64,000 nt of DNA from Viscum album (Eukaryota > Streptophyta > Magnoliopsida > Santalales > Viscaceae). A program made the translations under genes and the position numbers. Below the pieces are notes generated by a model. That model saw only the letters and a list, made by a program, of their open reading frames with translations. It ran no database searches and was not told the origin of the DNA. The stretch spans positions 429,647,101-429,711,100 of the forward strand of contig OY728130.1 of the NCBI GenBank assembly GCA_963277665.1, given 5' to 3'. Positions 63,429 through 64,000 of this stretch are shown here, one piece after another (the first letter of the stretch is position 1; every line of letters begins with the position of its first letter).

Positions 63429-64000
63429 TGTAAAGACCCGTAAAATTCAAGGAAAATTTTTTCTTAATTTTCTTTAGAATTTTACAAGAGCGCGGTTTCA
63501 GACGGCACCTGATTCCGAGGCCCGGAGTGCCCGGAATTAATTTCCGAAGTTTGGCTCGGGTACGTTCAGTGAACGAACGAGCGGGAATTCCTAACTTTTG
63601 ATCCGGTGCTCGGAATTGAAATCCGAGGGCACCGATGAACTCGCAATGCCGATATTCGCTTAAAGAGACCCTTTTCGGGAGTTGCGTTTGTTGCGGGTTG
63701 AAAGTTAAGTTTTGGGGTTTTCAGTTGAGTTAAATAAAATTTGTGTAAGACAAATTTTATTTTTAGTTTGTTAAAATCCTACCAAAGGGGGTTGGAAGTG
63801 GGACCCACACCCACTTAACCTCCCTTGGGAGGATTAAGTGTGGTGGGGTCCACACGAACCCCTAGACTTTTCAAGTTCCCTTAACCCCCTCTTAATTGAC
63901 ATAAGTTACTTAATTAATTATGGGAGGTAAACTCTTTTGAATTTCAAACATTTGAAATTCTTTTGTGTTATGTGTTAATAAGATAAGATGTAGTCTTATT
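63429..64000 (+). repeat. C 3' LTR, first 572 bp (cut by window end)
   Basis: Aligns without gaps with 55,161-55,732. I count seven substitutions: four C/T or A/G transitions and three transversions. Confidence 0.95.

Larger units (their letters stand above)
55161..64000 (+). mobile_element. Ty3/gypsy chromovirus C (Tekay/Del type), nearly intact, runs off the window
   Basis: 5' LTR (55,161-58,595), primer site, single-frame gag-pol, polypurine tract, and the first 572 bp of the 3' LTR. The 3' LTR end and target duplication lie outside the window. The visible LTR parts differ at 7 of 572 positions by my count, so the insertion is recent. Gene order, Met-tRNA primer, long LTR and chromodomain fit the Tekay/Del clade. 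Three in-frame stops block a full-length polyprotein, but intact copies elsewhere could mobilise it. Confidence 0.95.

Noticed and set aside
1..64000. Host genes, tRNA or rRNA genes, CRISPR arrays, bacterial-type systems
   Set aside because: No intact host coding region, tRNA-like fold, rRNA phrase or spacer-repeat pattern was seen; everything recognisable belongs to retrotransposons.

Overview
The window is intergenic DNA from a large-genome plant, almost certainly a flowering plant. Evidence: Ty3/gypsy chromoviruses (Tekay/Del type) with LTRs over 3 kb, methionine-tRNA primer sites, a plant L1-type LINE with an RNase H tail, and nested LTR retrotransposons of very different ages. I find no host gene, no structural RNA gene and no CRISPR array.

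The DNA is a stack of insertions. The oldest layer (D, + strand) is extremely A+T-rich and is readable only as a protein fossil: a gypsy pol at about 7.0-10.2 kb, followed by a tandem series LTR - short internal - LTR - short internal - LTR - short internal. The D LTRs are D1 (11,286-20,958), D2 (22,213-48,555) and D3 (49,836-54,589). D1 is split by a LINE (about 11,456-16,204, - strand). D2 is split twice: by LTR element E (23,480-33,672, - strand, two 3.72-kb LTRs, gag remnant only) and by chromovirus B (36,519-47,728, - strand, perfect GATAT target duplication). When these insertions are removed, D1 and D2 close up to about 4.92 and 4.94 kb, which supports the model. A further decayed minus-strand element (F) is marked by a gag fossil near 2.5 kb. 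A less decayed G+C-richer block (202-916) lies at the left end between 22-bp direct repeats.

The youngest layer is chromovirus C (55,161 to beyond the window end, + strand), inserted in the third D internal segment. Its LTR is 3,435 bp. The visible 572 bp of its 3' LTR differ from the 5' LTR at 7 positions by my count. Its gag-pol (58,870-63,381) is one frame of about 1,503 codons with gag, protease, RT, RNase H, integrase and a chromodomain, broken by three in-frame stops. B has the same organisation but is heavily mutated, and its RT, protease and RNase H active sites are damaged.

The most notable signals are: the multi-LTR D array with shared 4 x ~200-bp LTR subrepeats; a chain of G+C-rich hairpins in the C LTR, four of which share a CGTC loop with compensatory stem changes; a 12-bp-stem hairpin with the same loop in the B and C LTRs; and a TAG at gag codon 6 found in both B and C. 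Boundaries in the A+T-rich part were read by eye and may be off by tens of bases. Those of B and C are exact or nearly so.
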